Shown: one piece after another, positions 33,375 to 46,129 of the stretch
Numbering within the stretch: the first letter of the stretch is position 1
How the letters are laid out: every line of letters begins with the position of its first letter
Assembly (NCBI RefSeq): GCF_011077955.1
Contig: NZ_JAALBX010000011.1
Coordinates: 62,001 to 126,000, forward strand
Source of the DNA: Citrobacter freundii
GTDB taxonomy: Bacteria; Pseudomonadota; Gammaproteobacteria; Enterobacterales; Enterobacteriaceae
Direction of reading: 5' to 3'
Length of the DNA: 64,000 nucleotides
The notes under the pieces: generated by a model
The model's database searches: none
What the model saw: the letters and a program-made list of their open reading frames with translations, nothing else
What the model was told of the DNA's origin: nothing
Position numbers and translations under genes: made by a program

Positions 33375-33698
33375 ATGCGCAATTCATTAAATACGATTAT
33401 TTCGCAGGCATTCGCCACGCCTGCTGCGGAAGAGAATACCTGGACATTCCCTGGCGCCATTGTGGGCTTTTTCGCCTGGCTACTGGCGTTAGGCTTTCCC
33501 TTTCTGTTCTATGGATCTAACACCCTTTTCTTCTTTCTCTACACCTGGCCTTTCTTTCTGGCGCTGATGCCCGTGGCCGTCGTTATTGGCATCGCCATGC
33601 ACTCTTTACTTCTTGGCCGCCTCGTCATAAGTACCGTCGCGACGCTTATCACGGTTGCGGTGATTTTTGGTACGCTGTTTTTATGGCTTATGGGCTAA
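33375..33698 (+). CDS. ygbE: DUF3561 family inner-membrane protein YgbE
   Basis: 107 residues. Three hydrophobic segments at about residues 28-47, 49-70 and 80-105 predict a small inner-membrane protein of unknown function. Resembles E. coli YgbE in sequence style and in place, between cysC and ftsB. AGGATCAGGT lies upstream of the ATG. Confidence 0.85.
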   Translation: MRNSLNTIISQAFATPAAEENTWTFPGAIVGFFAWLLALGFPFLFYGSNTLFFFLYTWPFFLALMPVAVVIGIAMHSLLLGRLVISTVATLITVAVIFGTLFLWLMG

Positions 33699-33871
33699 GT
33701 TAATACTTACGTCAAAACGTAACGAACTATTTATTCCGCTCCCGCGCTTTACGCACGGCGCACAAACGCGTGTTATGTGATACATTTTGCCGCTGTTTCA
33801 GGAGTCAGATTGGGCCAGGTAGTGCCCGATAGAAAGTTGTGGGATGATGATGCCGTTTTTCAGGGGGCAGA

Positions 33872-34183
33872 ATGGGTAAACTAACACTGCTATTGCTGGC
33901 ATTAGTCGTCTGGCTACAATATTCATTGTGGTTTGGTAAAAACGGCGTTCATGACTATACCCGCGTCAATGATGATGTGGCGGCTCAGCAAGCAACTAAC
34001 GCAAAACTAAAAGCGCGTAACGATCAATTGTTCGCCGAGATTGACGATCTTAACGGCGGGCAAGAAGCGATTGAAGAACGCGCACGTAACGAATTGAGCA
34101 TGACCAAGCCTGGCGAAACCTTTTTTCGTCTGGTGCCTGATACCTCTAAGCAGGCGGCTGGGTCACGGCAGAATAATCGATAA
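33872..34183 (+). CDS. ftsB: Cell division protein FtsB
   Basis: 103 residues, E. coli length. Bitopic divisome protein: one N-terminal transmembrane helix (about 4-21) then a periplasmic coiled coil (about 30-70, with heptads such as [18 protein letters not shown]) that binds FtsL and FtsQ to activate septal peptidoglycan synthesis. GGGG lies ahead of the ATG. First gene of a tightly packed run ftsB-ispD-ispF-truD-surE-pcm. Confidence 0.96.
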   Translation: MGKLTLLLLALVVWLQYSLWFGKNGVHDYTRVNDDVAAQQATNAKLKARNDQLFAEIDDLNGGQEAIEERARNELSMTKPGETFFRLVPDTSKQAAGSRQNNR

Positions 34184-34201
34184 CAGGCTCAGGTTTTACA
34201 C

Positions 34202-34912
34202 ATGGCATCTTCCTGTGCGGACGTGATTGCCGTGGTGCCGGCTGCCGGGATTGGCAGCCGCATGCAATCAGACTGTCCCAAACAATATCTCACCATTGGT
34301 GATCACACTATTCTTGAACACGCGGTGGCAAGCTTACTGCGTCATCCTCGCGTGGGCCGCGTTATTGTGGCCCTAAGCCCAAACGATCGGCAATTTGACG
34401 CGCTCCCGTTGGCGCACGACTCGCGTGTAACGCGCGTTGATGGCGGTCGGGAGCGGGCGGATTCGGTGCTGGCAGGCCTAAACATCGCCACCGACGCCTC
34501 TTGGGTGTTGGTTCATGACGCGGCGCGTCCGTGTCTGCACCCTGATGACCTCAATGCGCTGCTTGCTATTACCGCTCACAGTCATGTCGGCGGGATCTTA
34601 GCCGCACCGGTGCGCGATACCATGAAACGCGGCGAGCCGGGAAAAGCGCTCATCGCACATACCGTTGATCGCACCGATCTCTGGCATGCGCTGACCCCTC
34701 AGCTTTTCCCACTTGAATTACTACGCGACTGCCTTACCCGGGCGCTCAATGACGGGGCGACCATTACCGACGAGGCGTCGGCGCTGGAACATTGCGGGTA
34801 TCATCCCGAATTAGTGGCCGGGCGCGGCGATAATATCAAAGTAACGCGCCCTGAAGACCTTGCCCTTGCGGCGTTTTATCTTACCCGTTTAACCCAGATG
34901 GAGAATGCATAA
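34202..34912 (+). CDS. ispD: 2-C-methyl-D-erythritol 4-phosphate cytidylyltransferase
   Basis: 236 residues, E. coli length. MEP-pathway enzyme attaching CMP to methylerythritol phosphate. The nucleotide-binding [11 protein letters not shown] motif is at residues 12-22, HDAARPC near 104-110 and the C-terminal [11 protein letters not shown] near 215. The stop shares a base with the ispF start (TAATG). Together with ispF it supplies two consecutive-pathway enzymes of isoprenoid synthesis. Confidence 0.98.
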   Translation: MASSCADVIAVVPAAGIGSRMQSDCPKQYLTIGDHTILEHAVASLLRHPRVGRVIVALSPNDRQFDALPLAHDSRVTRVDGGRERADSVLAGLNIATDASWVLVHDAARPCLHPDDLNALLAITAHSHVGGILAAPVRDTMKRGEPGKALIAHTVDRTDLWHALTPQLFPLELLRDCLTRALNDGATITDEASALEHCGYHPELVAGRGDNIKVTRPEDLALAAFYLTRLTQMENA

Positions 34913-35391
34913 TGCGGATCGGACACGGCTTCGATGTACACGCTTTTGGCGGCCCAGGCCCACTGATCATTGGGGGCGTGCGAATCCCTTATGAAAAAGG
35001 CCTGCTGGCCCATTCTGACGGCGATGTGGCATTGCATGCCTTGACCGACGCGCTGTTGGGCGCGGCGGCGCTTGGGGATATCGGCAAACTGTTTCCGGAC
35101 ACCGATCCCGCGTTTAAAGGCGCAGACAGCCGCGAACTGCTGCGTGAAGCATGGCGTCGCATTCAGGCTAAGGGCTATACCCTTGGCAACGTTGATGTAA
35201 CGATCATTGCCCAGGCGCCAAAAATGCTGCCGCATATTCCGCAGATGCGTGTATTTATTGCAGAGGATTTAGGCTGCCATATGGATGACGTTAACGTGAA
35301 GGCTACGACCACCGAGAAGCTCGGTTTTACCGGACGCGGCGAAGGCATCGCCTGTGAAGCGGTAGCCTTGCTGATGAAGGTGAAAGCCTGA
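34912..35391 (+). CDS. ispF: 2-C-methyl-D-erythritol 2,4-cyclodiphosphate synthase
   Basis: 159 residues. Cyclises CDP-ME 2-phosphate in the MEP pathway. The metal ligands D8, H10 and H42 are seen ([22 protein letters not shown]), and the C-terminal [16 protein letters not shown] segment is conserved. Start overlaps the ispD stop by one base and the stop overlaps truD by one base. Confidence 0.98.
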   Translation: MRIGHGFDVHAFGGPGPLIIGGVRIPYEKGLLAHSDGDVALHALTDALLGAAALGDIGKLFPDTDPAFKGADSRELLREAWRRIQAKGYTLGNVDVTIIAQAPKMLPHIPQMRVFIAEDLGCHMDDVNVKATTTEKLGFTGRGEGIACEAVALLMKVKA

Positions 35392-36417
35392 TGGATTTTG
35401 AACACCTTTCCTGGCTGCATGGCAAGCCGCAGGGTTCCGGAGTACTTAAGGCTGCGCCGGAAGATTTTGTCGTCGTTGAAGATTTAGGGTTTGCGCCGGA
35501 CGGCGAGGGCGAGCATCTTTTAGTACGTATCCAAAAAAAAGGCTGCAATACCCGTTTCGTTGCTGACGCACTGGCCAAATACCTAAAAGTCCCGGCGCGT
35601 GAAGTGAGTGCGGCAGGCCAAAAAGACAAATATGCGGTTACGGAGCAGTGGTTATGCGTACGCTTGCCAGGCAAAGAGATGCCGGATTTGAGCGGATTTG
35701 CTCTTGAAGGCTGCCAGGTGCTGGAATACGCGCGGCATAAACGCAAACTGCGTACCGGCGCGTTAAAAGGCAATGCGTTCACGCTGGTGCTGCGCAACAT
35801 CACGCAGCGCGAAGAGATGGAGCAACGCCTCGAGGCGGTGAAAACCGCGGGCGTACCAAACTACTTCGGTCCGCAACGTTTTGGCCGCGGCGGCAGCAAT
35901 CTTATTCAGGCGCGGGTATGGGCGCAAAACAATGCGCCGCTGCGCGATCGCAATAAACGCAGTTTTGCATTGTCAGCAGCACGCAGCGCGTTGTTTAATC
36001 AGTTGGTGAGCGAGCGACTGAAAAAAACAGACTTTAATCAAGTTGTTGATGGCGATGCGCTACAATTAGCGGGGCGCGGGAGTTGGTTTGTGGCAACGCA
36101 AGACGAACTGCCGACGCTCCAACAACGCGTTGATGATCATGAGCTATTAATCACCGCAGCGCTGCCCGGTAGTGGTGAGTGGGGAACGGCGCGCGAGGCG
36201 CTGGAAAATGAACAACGCGCCATTGCCGGCGAGACGGATTTACAGGCTTTATTAGTGCGTGAGAAAGTAGACGCCGCGCGTCGCGCTATGCTGATGTACC
36301 CACAAGAGATGCGCTGGCAATGGCTGGATGATGCCACGGTTGAAGTGAGCTTCTGGCTGCCAGCAGGCAGTTTTGCCACCAGTGTGGTAAGGGAATTGAT
36401 AACAACGTCGGGTGATT

Positions 36418-36437
<20 letters not shown>
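35391..36437 (+). CDS. truD: tRNA pseudouridine(13) synthase TruD
   Basis: 348 residues, one shorter than E. coli near the N-terminus. Makes pseudouridine 13 in tRNA-Glu. The catalytic aspartate is D79 in [12 protein letters not shown] (E. coli D80), and [14 protein letters not shown] near 157-170 is the family signature. Its last 20 bases overlap the surE start region, so the operon runs without gaps. Confidence 0.97.
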
Positions 36438-37799
<1,362 letters not shown>

Positions 37800-37925
37800 A
37801 CCAGGACTTTTTCCTGTTTCCTTATTAGCTTTTCAGCGTATGGTGAGGCGAAATTACATATTGCTGATGGCCCGATACGGTTGTCTTCATTTTTAAGCAG
37901 TAGCGACCATCTTTTTGGGGGAACA

Positions 37926-39056
37926 ATGAGCACGGGAAGCCATAAATTCACAGTACGCCAGATGGCGACACTTTCTCTAATTTCACTCCTGGTAGCTGGG
38001 TGCTCGTCCGAGAATCAATCGCAAGCGCCGATCAGCTCCGTTGGCGGCAGTGGTAATAGCGGCAGCGGCGGGATGTTGATAACCCCACCGCCCAAGATGA
38101 ATACGCCTGCTCCGGCGCCGCAAATGTCTTCGCCGCAAATCCAACCGGCTCAACCTGTTGTTAACCAACCTGCGCATGTTCAGACGGTGCCTGCTGAGCC
38201 AGTTCGTACAGAAAATGGCCGAATTGTTTACGATCGTAAATATGGGAACATTCCGAAGGGAAGCTATACGGGTGGTAGCACATATACCGTTAAGCGCGGT
38301 GATACTCTTTTCTATATCGCCTGGATAACCGGTAATGATTTCCGTGACTTAGCGCAGCGTAATAACGTTCAGCCCCCTTATGGACTTAACGTTGGACAGA
38401 CCTTACAGGTAGGAAACGCATCGGGAACACCTATCACTGGCGGAAATGCAATAACTCAAGCCGATGCTAGTGCACAAGGAATCATTACACCGCCTGCACA
38501 AAATTCCACCACGGTAGTTGCGTCTAAACCAACAATTACGTATTCTGAGTCTTCAGGTGAACAAAGTGCTAATAAAATGTTGCCGAACAACCGGCCTGGC
38601 GGGACTGTTGTCACCGCACCGGTAACGGCACCTGTGATGAGTTCTACTGAACCGACTGTCAGCAGTACGACAACCAGCACGCCAATTTCTACATGGCGCT
38701 GGCCGGCTGAAGGCAAGGTTATCGACACCTTCTCTGCCAATGAAGGCGGTAATAAAGGGGTCGATATCGCAGGCAGTAAAGGGCAGGCTATTATCGCTAC
38801 AGCTGATGGGCGAGTAGTTTATGCCGGTAACGCTCTGCGCGGTTACGGTAATCTTATCATCATAAAACATAACGATGATTACCTGAGTGCCTACGCCCAT
38901 AACGACACTATGCTGGTCCGGGAACAACAAGAAGTTAAGGCGGGGCAAAAAATAGCTACCATGGGTAGCACCGGCACCAGTTCTACACGCTTACATTTTG
39001 AAATTCGTTACAAGGGGAAATCCGTAAACCCGCTGCGTTACTTACCGCAGCGATAA
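37926..39056 (+). CDS. nlpD: Murein hydrolase activator NlpD
   Basis: 376 residues from the ATG at 37926 with GGGGGAACA upstream; this places the lipobox LVAGC with C26 at the end of the signal peptide. Outer-membrane lipoprotein that activates the amidase AmiC during cell separation. A proline/glutamine-rich linker (about 50-100) precedes a LysM domain ([14 protein letters not shown], about 118-161) and a C-terminal M23/LytM domain (about 270-370, with [18 protein letters not shown]). The LytM domain lacks the full zinc ligand set as in the family. The gene also contains the main rpoS promoter. Confidence 0.97.
   Translation: MSTGSHKFTVRQMATLSLISLLVAGCSSENQSQAPISSVGGSGNSGSGGMLITPPPKMNTPAPAPQMSSPQIQPAQPVVNQPAHVQTVPAEPVRTENGRIVYDRKYGNIPKGSYTGGSTYTVKRGDTLFYIAWITGNDFRDLAQRNNVQPPYGLNVGQTLQVGNASGTPITGGNAITQADASAQGIITPPAQNSTTVVASKPTITYSESSGEQSANKMLPNNRPGGTVVTAPVTAPVMSSTEPTVSSTTTSTPISTWRWPAEGKVIDTFSANEGGNKGVDIAGSKGQAIIATADGRVVYAGNALRGYGNLIIIKHNDDYLSAYAHNDTMLVREQQEVKAGQKIATMGSTGTSSTRLHFEIRYKGKSVNPLRYLPQR
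38540..38612 (+). promoter_or_regulatory. Internal rpoS promoter region within nlpD
   Basis: In E. coli the main rpoS promoter lies inside nlpD about 565 bp before the rpoS ATG. The corresponding segment here, GTGCTAATAAAATGTTGCCG at about 38564-38583, is nearly identical to the E. coli DNA, with the expected start near 38608. The resulting long leader ends in GGATCACGGGTAGGAGCCACC before rpoS, also conserved, so sRNA-controlled translation is likely kept. Confidence 0.55.
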
Positions 39057-39174
39057 ATTGGTAATGCGGTTTGTCTCAGTTTTACAGGACGCTTTTTGAA
39101 CACTGTTTTCATGGCGTCCTGATAAAAATAGCGACAGGCGCTTTACTTAGGGATCACGGGTAGGAGCCACCTTT

Positions 39175-40167
<993 letters not shown>

Positions 40168-40184
40168 TTAACAGGTTCTTCAGG

Positions 40185-40212
40185 AAGGCCAGTCTCAGGA
40201 CTGGCCTTTTTT
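40185..40212 (+). terminator. Rho-independent terminator of rpoS
   Basis: AAGGCCAGTC-tcag-GACTGGCCTT followed by TTTT, 17 bp after the rpoS stop. Confidence 0.92.
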
Positions 40213-40392
40213 ATTTCTCACTCCATCTCAAATCCTGCGGGCGAATTCATCAGCCTATTTTGGCTCGGCATTCGTGCTTTTCCCTTCCTGCTAACAGAAC
40301 AGCCAGTGGCGTCTTTGTAAGCCTTATAGATGTCTTTTGAGCCACATTAATGCCGCCTTATGAAAGCGGATTTTTTGTGACGGCTTCGCGTG

Positions 40393-40797
40393 TTAATCCA
40401 TCATTTTGCGAATCAACGCGCAAAATTGCGCGCGCTCATGGGAGCTTAATCGCCCCAGGAATGCCGCATCCACACTTTCCCCGAGCGGCAAACTTTCACG
40501 CAGTAGCGCATTTCCTCTCGCGGTTAGAAAAACGAAACGACGCCGCTTATCCTGCGGATCGGGTCTGCGCTCTACAAGGTCGCGTGTTTCCATCCGGTTT
40601 AGCATCTCGGCGAGCGTCGCTTTGGTGCTTACCGCCACCTCAGTCAGTGCGACTTGCTCAATCCCCGGATGCTCAGCGATAGCGCGCATCACCGCATATT
40701 GCGGTTTGGTAAGCGTTGGCAATACCTGCTGCCAGTGTGACGTATGGCGCTGGAAAAGCTGACGTAGCAGATGAAAGGCTTCATCTCTTAATTTCAT
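40393..40797 (-). CDS. MarR family transcriptional regulator of the bsd cluster
   Basis: 134 residues from the ATG at 40797, with GGAG 8 bp upstream; the in-frame upstream extension of 67 residues runs through the promoter region and is not credible. Winged helix: VALTEVAVSTKATLAEMLNRM (helix-turn-helix, about residues 49-69) and the wing DPQDKRRRFVFLT near 80-92. Divergent from bsdBCD, with a perfect 14-bp palindrome at 40937-40950 between them, so it is probably a repressor relieved by a phenolic acid. Salmonella has a MarR gene in the same place. The ligand is inferred. Confidence 0.88.
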   Translation of the reverse strand: MKLRDEAFHLLRQLFQRHTSHWQQVLPTLTKPQYAVMRAIAEHPGIEQVALTEVAVSTKATLAEMLNRMETRDLVERRPDPQDKRRRFVFLTARGNALLRESLPLGESVDAAFLGRLSSHERAQFCALIRKMMD

Positions 40798-40936
40798 GAA
40801 AACTCCGTGTTCATAATGCTGCCAGGGCAACGCCGTTAGCTTTCGGCATTTTATTGCCTGCAACATTAGCGAAAAATGCGCAGCTAGACGACCCCTATTG
40901 CGAGCCACATCAGAGAGGCGTAAATTCAACTTTATA

Positions 40937-40950
40937 GTTCGTATACGAAC
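40937..40950. promoter_or_regulatory. Palindromic operator candidate (MarR type)
   Basis: GTTCGTATACGAAC is a perfect 14-bp palindrome ending 16 bp before the bsdB ATG, within the divergent MarR/bsdB promoter region. MarR proteins bind palindromes of this size; occupancy here would block bsdB transcription or its start. Confidence 0.7.
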
Positions 40951-40966
40951 AAATAGAGAGAAAGGA

Positions 40967-41569
40967 ATGAGATTAATCATCGGGATGACGGGTGCCACAG
41001 GCGCACCATTGGGAGTGGCATTACTCCAGGCGCTTCACGCTATGCACGGGATTGAAACACATCTGGTGCTGTCGAAGTGGGCCAAAACGACTATAGAGCT
41101 GGAAACATCTTTTACTGTGCGGGATGTCGTCGCGTTAGCCGATTTTGTTCATAGCCCATCGGATCAGGCTTCGCTCATTTCATCGGGATCCTTTCGCACC
41201 GACGGCATGATCATTATTCCCTGCAGCATGAAAACCCTGGCGGGTATTCGAACAGGCTATGCAGAAGGATTAATAGGACGCGCCGCCGACGTCGTATTGA
41301 AAGAGGGACGCAAGTTAGTACTGGTGCCGCGCGAAACCCCTCTCAATACCATTCATCTGGAAAATATGCTGGCGCTGTCACGCATGGGCGTGGCGATGGT
41401 GCCGCCAGTGCCTGCCTATTACAACCACCCGCAAACCGTTGACGATATTACGCATCACATTGTGATGCGTGTGCTCGATCAATTTGGCATTGAGCATGAT
41501 AAAGCCCGTCGTTGGGAAGGAATGCAGGCGGCGCAACATCTTTCAAAGGAGAAAAATTATGGCTTTTGA
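40967..41569 (+). CDS. bsdB: UbiX-family flavin prenyltransferase, decarboxylase subunit B
   Basis: 200 residues from the ATG at 40967 (GAGAAAGG upstream), beginning MRLIIGMTGATGAPLG, the FMN-binding start typical of UbiX/Pad1. It makes prenylated FMN from FMN and dimethylallyl phosphate, the cofactor of the UbiD-type partner encoded next. GSFRTDGMIIIPCSMKTLAG near 85-104 and VLVPRETPLNTIHLENM near 122-138 are family motifs. Also named pad1, ecdB or vdcB in related species. bsdC overlaps its end by 11 bp. Confidence 0.93.
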   Translation: MRLIIGMTGATGAPLGVALLQALHAMHGIETHLVLSKWAKTTIELETSFTVRDVVALADFVHSPSDQASLISSGSFRTDGMIIIPCSMKTLAGIRTGYAEGLIGRAADVVLKEGRKLVLVPRETPLNTIHLENMLALSRMGVAMVPPVPAYYNHPQTVDDITHHIVMRVLDQFGIEHDKARRWEGMQAAQHLSKEKNYGF

Positions 41570-42986
41570 TGACTTACGCAGTTTCCTTAAGGCGTTAGAC
41601 GAACAGGGACAACTGCTCAGAATTAGCGAGGAAGTCAATGCTGAGCCGGATCTCGCGGCGGCGGCTAACGCAACCGGACGTATCGGCGATGGCGCTCCGG
41701 CGCTGTGGTTCGACAATATTCGCGGGTTTACTGACGCCCGGGTTGTGATGAACACGATTGGTTCCTGGCAAAACCATGCCATTTCACTCGGTTTACCGCC
41801 AAATACGCCGGTAAAAAAGCAAATCGATGAGTTTATCCGTCGCTGGGATCGTTTTCCGGTGACGCCAGAGCGTCGCGGTAATCCCGCCTGGGCGGAAAAT
41901 AGCGTTGATGGCGATGCGATCAACCTGTTTGATTTGCTGCCCTTGTTCCGTCTGAATGAGGGTGACGGCGGATTCTATCTGGATAAAGCCTGCGTTGTAT
42001 CCCGCGATCCGCTCGATCCCGATCATTTTGGTAAGCAGAACGTGGGCATTTACCGTATGGAGGTCAAAGGTAAACGCAAACTGGGGCTGCAACCAGTGCC
42101 GATGCACGATATCGCCTTGCATCTGCATAAAGCGGAAGAGCGGGGCGAAGATCTGCCCATCGCTATCACGCTGGGTAACGATCCGGTCATTACGTTGATG
42201 GGGGCGACGCCGCTTAAATACGATCAGTCAGAATATGAAATGGCGGGCGCGCTGCGTGAAAGCCCGTATCCCATCGCCACCGCGCCGCTTACCGGTTTTG
42301 ATGTGCCCTGGGGATCGGAAGTTATCCTTGAGGGGGTGATTGAAAGCCGTAAACGAGAAATTGAAGGCCCGTTTGGCGAGTTTACCGGGCACTATTCTGG
42401 TGGACGCAACATGACCGTGGTGCGTATCGATAAGGTTTCCTACCGTACCAAACCCATTTTTGAATCGCTCTACCTTGGCATGCCGTGGACGGAAATTGAT
42501 TACCTGATGGGCCCGGCGACCTGCGTACCCTTGTACCAGCAGCTTAAAGCTGAATTCCCGGAAGTACAGGCGGTAAACGCCATGTACACCCATGGGTTAT
42601 TGGCCATCATATCCACTAAAAAGCGTTACGGCGGTTTCGCTCGTGCGGTGGGGTTGCGCGCGATGACCACGCCTCACGGCCTGGGCTACGTAAAAATGGT
42701 GATCATGGTTGATGAGGATGTGGATCCTTTCAACCTGCCGCAGGTGATGTGGGCGCTTTCGTCAAAAGTAAATCCGGCAGGGGATCTGGTGCAGTTGCCG
42801 AATATGTCAGTGCTGGAGTTGGATCCGGGATCAAGCCCGGCCGGGATCACCGACAAACTCATCATTGATGCCACTACCCCGGTTGCGCCGGATATTCGTG
42901 GCCACTTCAGCCAGCCAGTGCAGGATCTGCCAGAAACCAAAGCGTGGGCAGAAAAACTGACGGCGATGTTAGCCGCACGTAAATAA
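41559..42986 (+). CDS. bsdC: UbiD-family hydroxyarylic acid decarboxylase, subunit C
   Basis: 475 residues from the ATG at 41559 (AAAGGAG upstream), within the family range. Non-oxidative, reversible prenyl-FMN-dependent decarboxylation of 4-hydroxybenzoate-type acids. UbiD signatures: NVGIYRMEVKGKRKLGLQ near 166-183, and EGPFGEFTGHYSGG near 272-285 with the acid residues of the active site. The paired UbiX-like BsdB and small BsdD place it in the bsdBCD (ecdBCD) type of clusters; the natural substrate (4-hydroxybenzoate, vanillate or protocatechuate) cannot be told from sequence. Confidence 0.93.
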   Translation: MAFDDLRSFLKALDEQGQLLRISEEVNAEPDLAAAANATGRIGDGAPALWFDNIRGFTDARVVMNTIGSWQNHAISLGLPPNTPVKKQIDEFIRRWDRFPVTPERRGNPAWAENSVDGDAINLFDLLPLFRLNEGDGGFYLDKACVVSRDPLDPDHFGKQNVGIYRMEVKGKRKLGLQPVPMHDIALHLHKAEERGEDLPIAITLGNDPVITLMGATPLKYDQSEYEMAGALRESPYPIATAPLTGFDVPWGSEVILEGVIESRKREIEGPFGEFTGHYSGGRNMTVVRIDKVSYRTKPIFESLYLGMPWTEIDYLMGPATCVPLYQQLKAEFPEVQAVNAMYTHGLLAIISTKKRYGGFARAVGLRAMTTPHGLGYVKMVIMVDEDVDPFNLPQVMWALSSKVNPAGDLVQLPNMSVLELDPGSSPAGITDKLIIDATTPVAPDIRGHFSQPVQDLPETKAWAEKLTAMLAARK

Positions 42987-42996
42987 GGAGAAGAAC

Positions 42997-43233
42997 ATGA
43001 TTTGTCCACGTTGTGCTGATGAGCAGATAGCAGTGATGGCGACGTCACCTGTGGAAGGTGTCTGGACGGTATATCAATGCCAGCATTGTCTTTACACCTG
43101 GCGTGATACTGAACCTTTGCGACGCACCAGCCGGGAACATTACCCGCAGGCGTTTCGCATGACCCAAAAAGACATCGATGACGCGCCGCAGGTACCGACT
43201 GTTCCGCCGCTGTTGAGTGAAGATAAGCGTTAA
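42997..43233 (+). CDS. bsdD: Small zinc-ribbon-like decarboxylase subunit D
   Basis: 78 residues. Two CxxC pairs (CPRC at residues 3-6 and CQHC near 27-30) suggest a small zinc ribbon. This subunit accompanies UbiD-type hydroxyarylic acid decarboxylases and is needed for full activity in several of them; its biochemical role is not settled. GGAG is 7 bp before the ATG, 10 bp after bsdC. A strong hairpin follows. Confidence 0.9.
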   Translation: MICPRCADEQIAVMATSPVEGVWTVYQCQHCLYTWRDTEPLRRTSREHYPQAFRMTQKDIDDAPQVPTVPPLLSEDKR

Positions 43234-43238
43234 GCTTG

Positions 43239-43263
43239 CCCCGGCCAGAATGCCTGGCCGGGG
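43239..43263. terminator. Bidirectional hairpin between bsdD and mutS
   Basis: CCCCGGCCAG (43239-43248) and CTGGCCGGGG (43254-43263), a perfect 10-bp GC-rich stem with a 5-base loop between convergent genes. U-tracts are poor on both strands. Confidence 0.65.
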
Positions 43264-43275
43264 AAATACTCATTT

Positions 43276-45840
43276 TCAGACCAGATTTTTCAACCGATAA
43301 ATCCATTCCAGCGCCTGGCGCGGCGACAGGGAATCCGGGTCAAGTGCTTCCAACGCTTCTATCGCAGGGCTGGTTTCCTCGCTATTAAGCAGCGACATCT
43401 GCGTGCCGTCTATCTGTGTCGCCGACGCGTTACCGGAGAGGTTTTCCAGTTCGCGCAACTTCTGGCGCGCGCGTTTAATCACTTCTTTCGGCACGCCAGC
43501 CAGCGCCGCGACCGCGAGCCCATAACTTTTACTGGCGGCACCTTCTTGCACGGTATGCATAAAGGCAATGGTGTCGCCATGCTCAATGGCATCAAGATGC
43601 ACATTGGCAACACCTTCCATTTTTTCAGGCAGTGTGGTCAGTTCGAAATAGTGGGTTGCGAAAAGCGTAAAGGCTTTGATTCGGTTTGCCAGGCTTTCCG
43701 CACACGCCCATGCCAGCGACAGGCCGTCGTAAGTCGAGGTGCCGCGTCCTATCTCATCCATCAGGACCAGGCTGTGTTCAGTGGCGTTATGGAGAATATT
43801 GGCGGTTTCCGTCATCTCCACCATAAAGGTTGAACGCCCTGAGGCGAGATCGTCCGCCGCACCGACGCGGGTGAAAATGCGGTCAATGGGGCCTATTTCT
43901 GCTGACGTAGCCGGGACGAAGCTGCCAATGTACGCCATCAGCACAATCAGTGCGGTCTGGCGCATATAGGTACTTTTACCGCCCATGTTCGGGCCTGTGA
44001 TTATCAACATTCTGCGCTGGGCATGGAGGGAGAGCGGGTTGGCGATAAACGGCTCATTAAGCACGCGCTCCACCACCGGATGACGCCCCTCGACAATATT
44101 AATACCAGGCTTATCGCTCAGCGTTGGGCAGCAGTAATTAAGCGTAAACGCGCGTTCGGCGAGGTTAACCAGCACATCGAGTTCGGCAAGCGTACTGGCG
44201 CTCAGTTGTAACGCTTCCAGATGCGGAAGCAGCATGTCGAATAATTGATCGTAGAGTTGTTTTTCAAGCGAAAGCGCTTTTCCTTTTGAAGTCAGTACTT
44301 TGTCTTCATACTCTTTAAGTTCAGGAATGATGTAGCGCTCTGCGTTTTTCAGCGTCTGTCGACGCACATAATTCATGGGAACAAGATGGCTTTGCCCACG
44401 GCTTACCTGAATATAGTAACCATGTACGGCGTTGAAGCCGACTTTAAGCGTATCGAGCCCGAGCTTTTCGCGCTCGCGAATTTCCAGCCTGTCGAGATAA
44501 TCCGTTGCGCCATCTGCCAGCGCTCGCCATTCGTCGAGCTCTTCATTGTAACCGGGGGCAATCACGCCGCCGTCGCGAATAAGCACCGGCGGCGCGTCAA
44601 TAATGGCGCGCTCCAGCAAAGCGCAAAGCTCGCTGAAATCGCCCATATTTTTACGCAGCGTCTGGACATAATCGCTGTTAATTTCCGCCAGTTGTTCATT
44701 TAGCGTCGGCAGTTGCTGAAAGGCATGACGCATGCGCGCTAAGTCACGCGGGCGCGCCGTACGTAATGCCAGGCGCGCCAGTATTCGCTCCAGATCGCCT
44801 ACCTGGCGCAACACGGGTTGCAGCTCGCTGGTCTGATCCATAAGGGCGGCGATAGTTTGCTGGCGGGCACGCAATGTATCCTGATTACGCACCGGCATAT
44901 GCAGCCAGCGCTTTAACATACGGCTGCCCATTGGCGTGACGGTGCCGTCCAGCACTGAGGCGAGCGTATTTTCAACGCCGCCGCTGAGGTTAAGCGTAAT
45001 TTCCAGATTGCGGCGCGTGGCCGCATCCATAATGATCCCGTCCTGCTGGCGCTCCATCGTGATCGAGCGAATGTGGGGCAGGGTGGTGCGCTGGGTATCT
45101 TTTACGTATTGCAGCAGGCAACCAGCGGCACAAAGACCACGGGGCGCGTTTTCTACACCAAAACCCGTCAAATCACGGGTGCCAAACTGCATATTCAATT
45201 GCTGGCGGGCGGTATCAATTTCGAATTCCCACAGCGGGCGGCGGCGTAAACCGCGACGGCCTTCAATCAGGGACATTTCCGCGAAATCTTCGGCATACAG
45301 CAGTTCTGCGGGGTTTGTCCGCTGCAGTTCCGCCGCCATGGTTTCGCGATCCTGCGGTTCACTCAAACGAAACCGCCCTGAACTGATATCAAGCGTGGCG
45401 TAGCCAAAACCCTTACTGTCTTGCCAGAGGGCGGCTAACAGGTTGTCCTGACGCTCCTGAAGCAGCGCTTCATCGCTGATAGTGCCAGGCGTCACGATGC
45501 GCACCACTTTGCGCTCAACAGGCCCTTTGGTGGTAGCCGGATCGCCAATTTGTTCGCAAATCGCCACCGATTCGCCGAGATTGACCAGCTTCGCCAGATA
45601 GTTTTCTACCGCATGGTGCGGAACGCCCGCCATCGGGATCGGTTCACCCGCCGACGCGCCGCGTTTGGTCAGCGAAATATCAAGCAACTGCGACGCGCGT
45701 TTCGCATCATCGTAAAACAGCTCATAGAAATCGCCCATGCGGTAAAAAAGCAGAATTTCAGGGTGCTGTGATTTCAGACGCAGGTACTGCTGCATCATGG
45801 GCGTATGGGCGGTAAAGTCCTTGTCAGTAGACTCAATCAT
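43276..45840 (-). CDS. mutS: DNA mismatch repair protein MutS
   Basis: 854 residues (E. coli 853). Recognises mismatches and recruits MutL/MutH. The mismatch-contacting FYELF motif (F-x-E) is near residue 38, the connector, core and clamp domains follow, and the ABC-type ATPase has the Walker [10 protein letters not shown] near 615-623, [12 protein letters not shown] (Walker B/signature) and ATHYFEL. C-terminal tetramer region [13 protein letters not shown] is present. No disruption, so the strain is not a mutator through this gene. In K-12 large norVW/hyc/hyp regions separate it from mltB; here cueP alone does. Confidence 0.98.
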   Translation of the reverse strand: MIESTDKDFTAHTPMMQQYLRLKSQHPEILLFYRMGDFYELFYDDAKRASQLLDISLTKRGASAGEPIPMAGVPHHAVENYLAKLVNLGESVAICEQIGDPATTKGPVERKVVRIVTPGTISDEALLQERQDNLLAALWQDSKGFGYATLDISSGRFRLSEPQDRETMAAELQRTNPAELLYAEDFAEMSLIEGRRGLRRRPLWEFEIDTARQQLNMQFGTRDLTGFGVENAPRGLCAAGCLLQYVKDTQRTTLPHIRSITMERQQDGIIMDAATRRNLEITLNLSGGVENTLASVLDGTVTPMGSRMLKRWLHMPVRNQDTLRARQQTIAALMDQTSELQPVLRQVGDLERILARLALRTARPRDLARMRHAFQQLPTLNEQLAEINSDYVQTLRKNMGDFSELCALLERAIIDAPPVLIRDGGVIAPGYNEELDEWRALADGATDYLDRLEIREREKLGLDTLKVGFNAVHGYYIQVSRGQSHLVPMNYVRRQTLKNAERYIIPELKEYEDKVLTSKGKALSLEKQLYDQLFDMLLPHLEALQLSASTLAELDVLVNLAERAFTLNYCCPTLSDKPGINIVEGRHPVVERVLNEPFIANPLSLHAQRRMLIITGPNMGGKSTYMRQTALIVLMAYIGSFVPATSAEIGPIDRIFTRVGAADDLASGRSTFMVEMTETANILHNATEHSLVLMDEIGRGTSTYDGLSLAWACAESLANRIKAFTLFATHYFELTTLPEKMEGVANVHLDAIEHGDTIAFMHTVQEGAASKSYGLAVAALAGVPKEVIKRARQKLRELENLSGNASATQIDGTQMSLLNSEETSPAIEALEALDPDSLSPRQALEWIYRLKNLV

Positions 45841-46078
45841 CTGATTTTGCTCGTTTTAAATAGCGCTGCGGCAAAGTGGGTTTTCAAGGTGCACATAGTA
45901 ACACTCTTTATTCATGTGATTCATCCGGCTGCGGGTCGGTGAATTTGACGTCACGTTAGCAGAAACCTGGTTAAGGTGAAAAAGACCGTCGTTTTGAAAA
46001 ATACAGTAATGCGAGTTAGCTTCAGGAATAGTGACGAGCAGAAACGGGGATGACAAGGGCAATACGTGTGGCGTGGCA

Positions 46079-46106
46079 AGAGATGATGCAAACTGGCATC
46101 ATCTCT
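46079..46106. terminator. Hairpin downstream of cueP
   Basis: AGAGATGATGC (46079-46089) and GCATCATCTCT (46096-46106), a perfect 11-bp stem with a 6-base loop, 24 bp past the cueP stop. The U-rich side lies on the plus strand (TTTATTTT), so its strength as a terminator for minus-strand cueP is uncertain. Confidence 0.5.
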
Positions 46107-46129
46107 TTATTTTAAAAGGCGTGCCGCTT

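Noticed and set aside
40350-40762. Plus-strand open frames over the MarR regulator gene
   Set aside because: Antisense to a clear winged-helix regulator with its own ribosome-binding site.
45856-46062. Possible small gene upstream of mutS on the minus strand
   Set aside because: Would need a TTG start, has no ribosome-binding sequence and resembles nothing known; the region more likely holds the mutS promoter.
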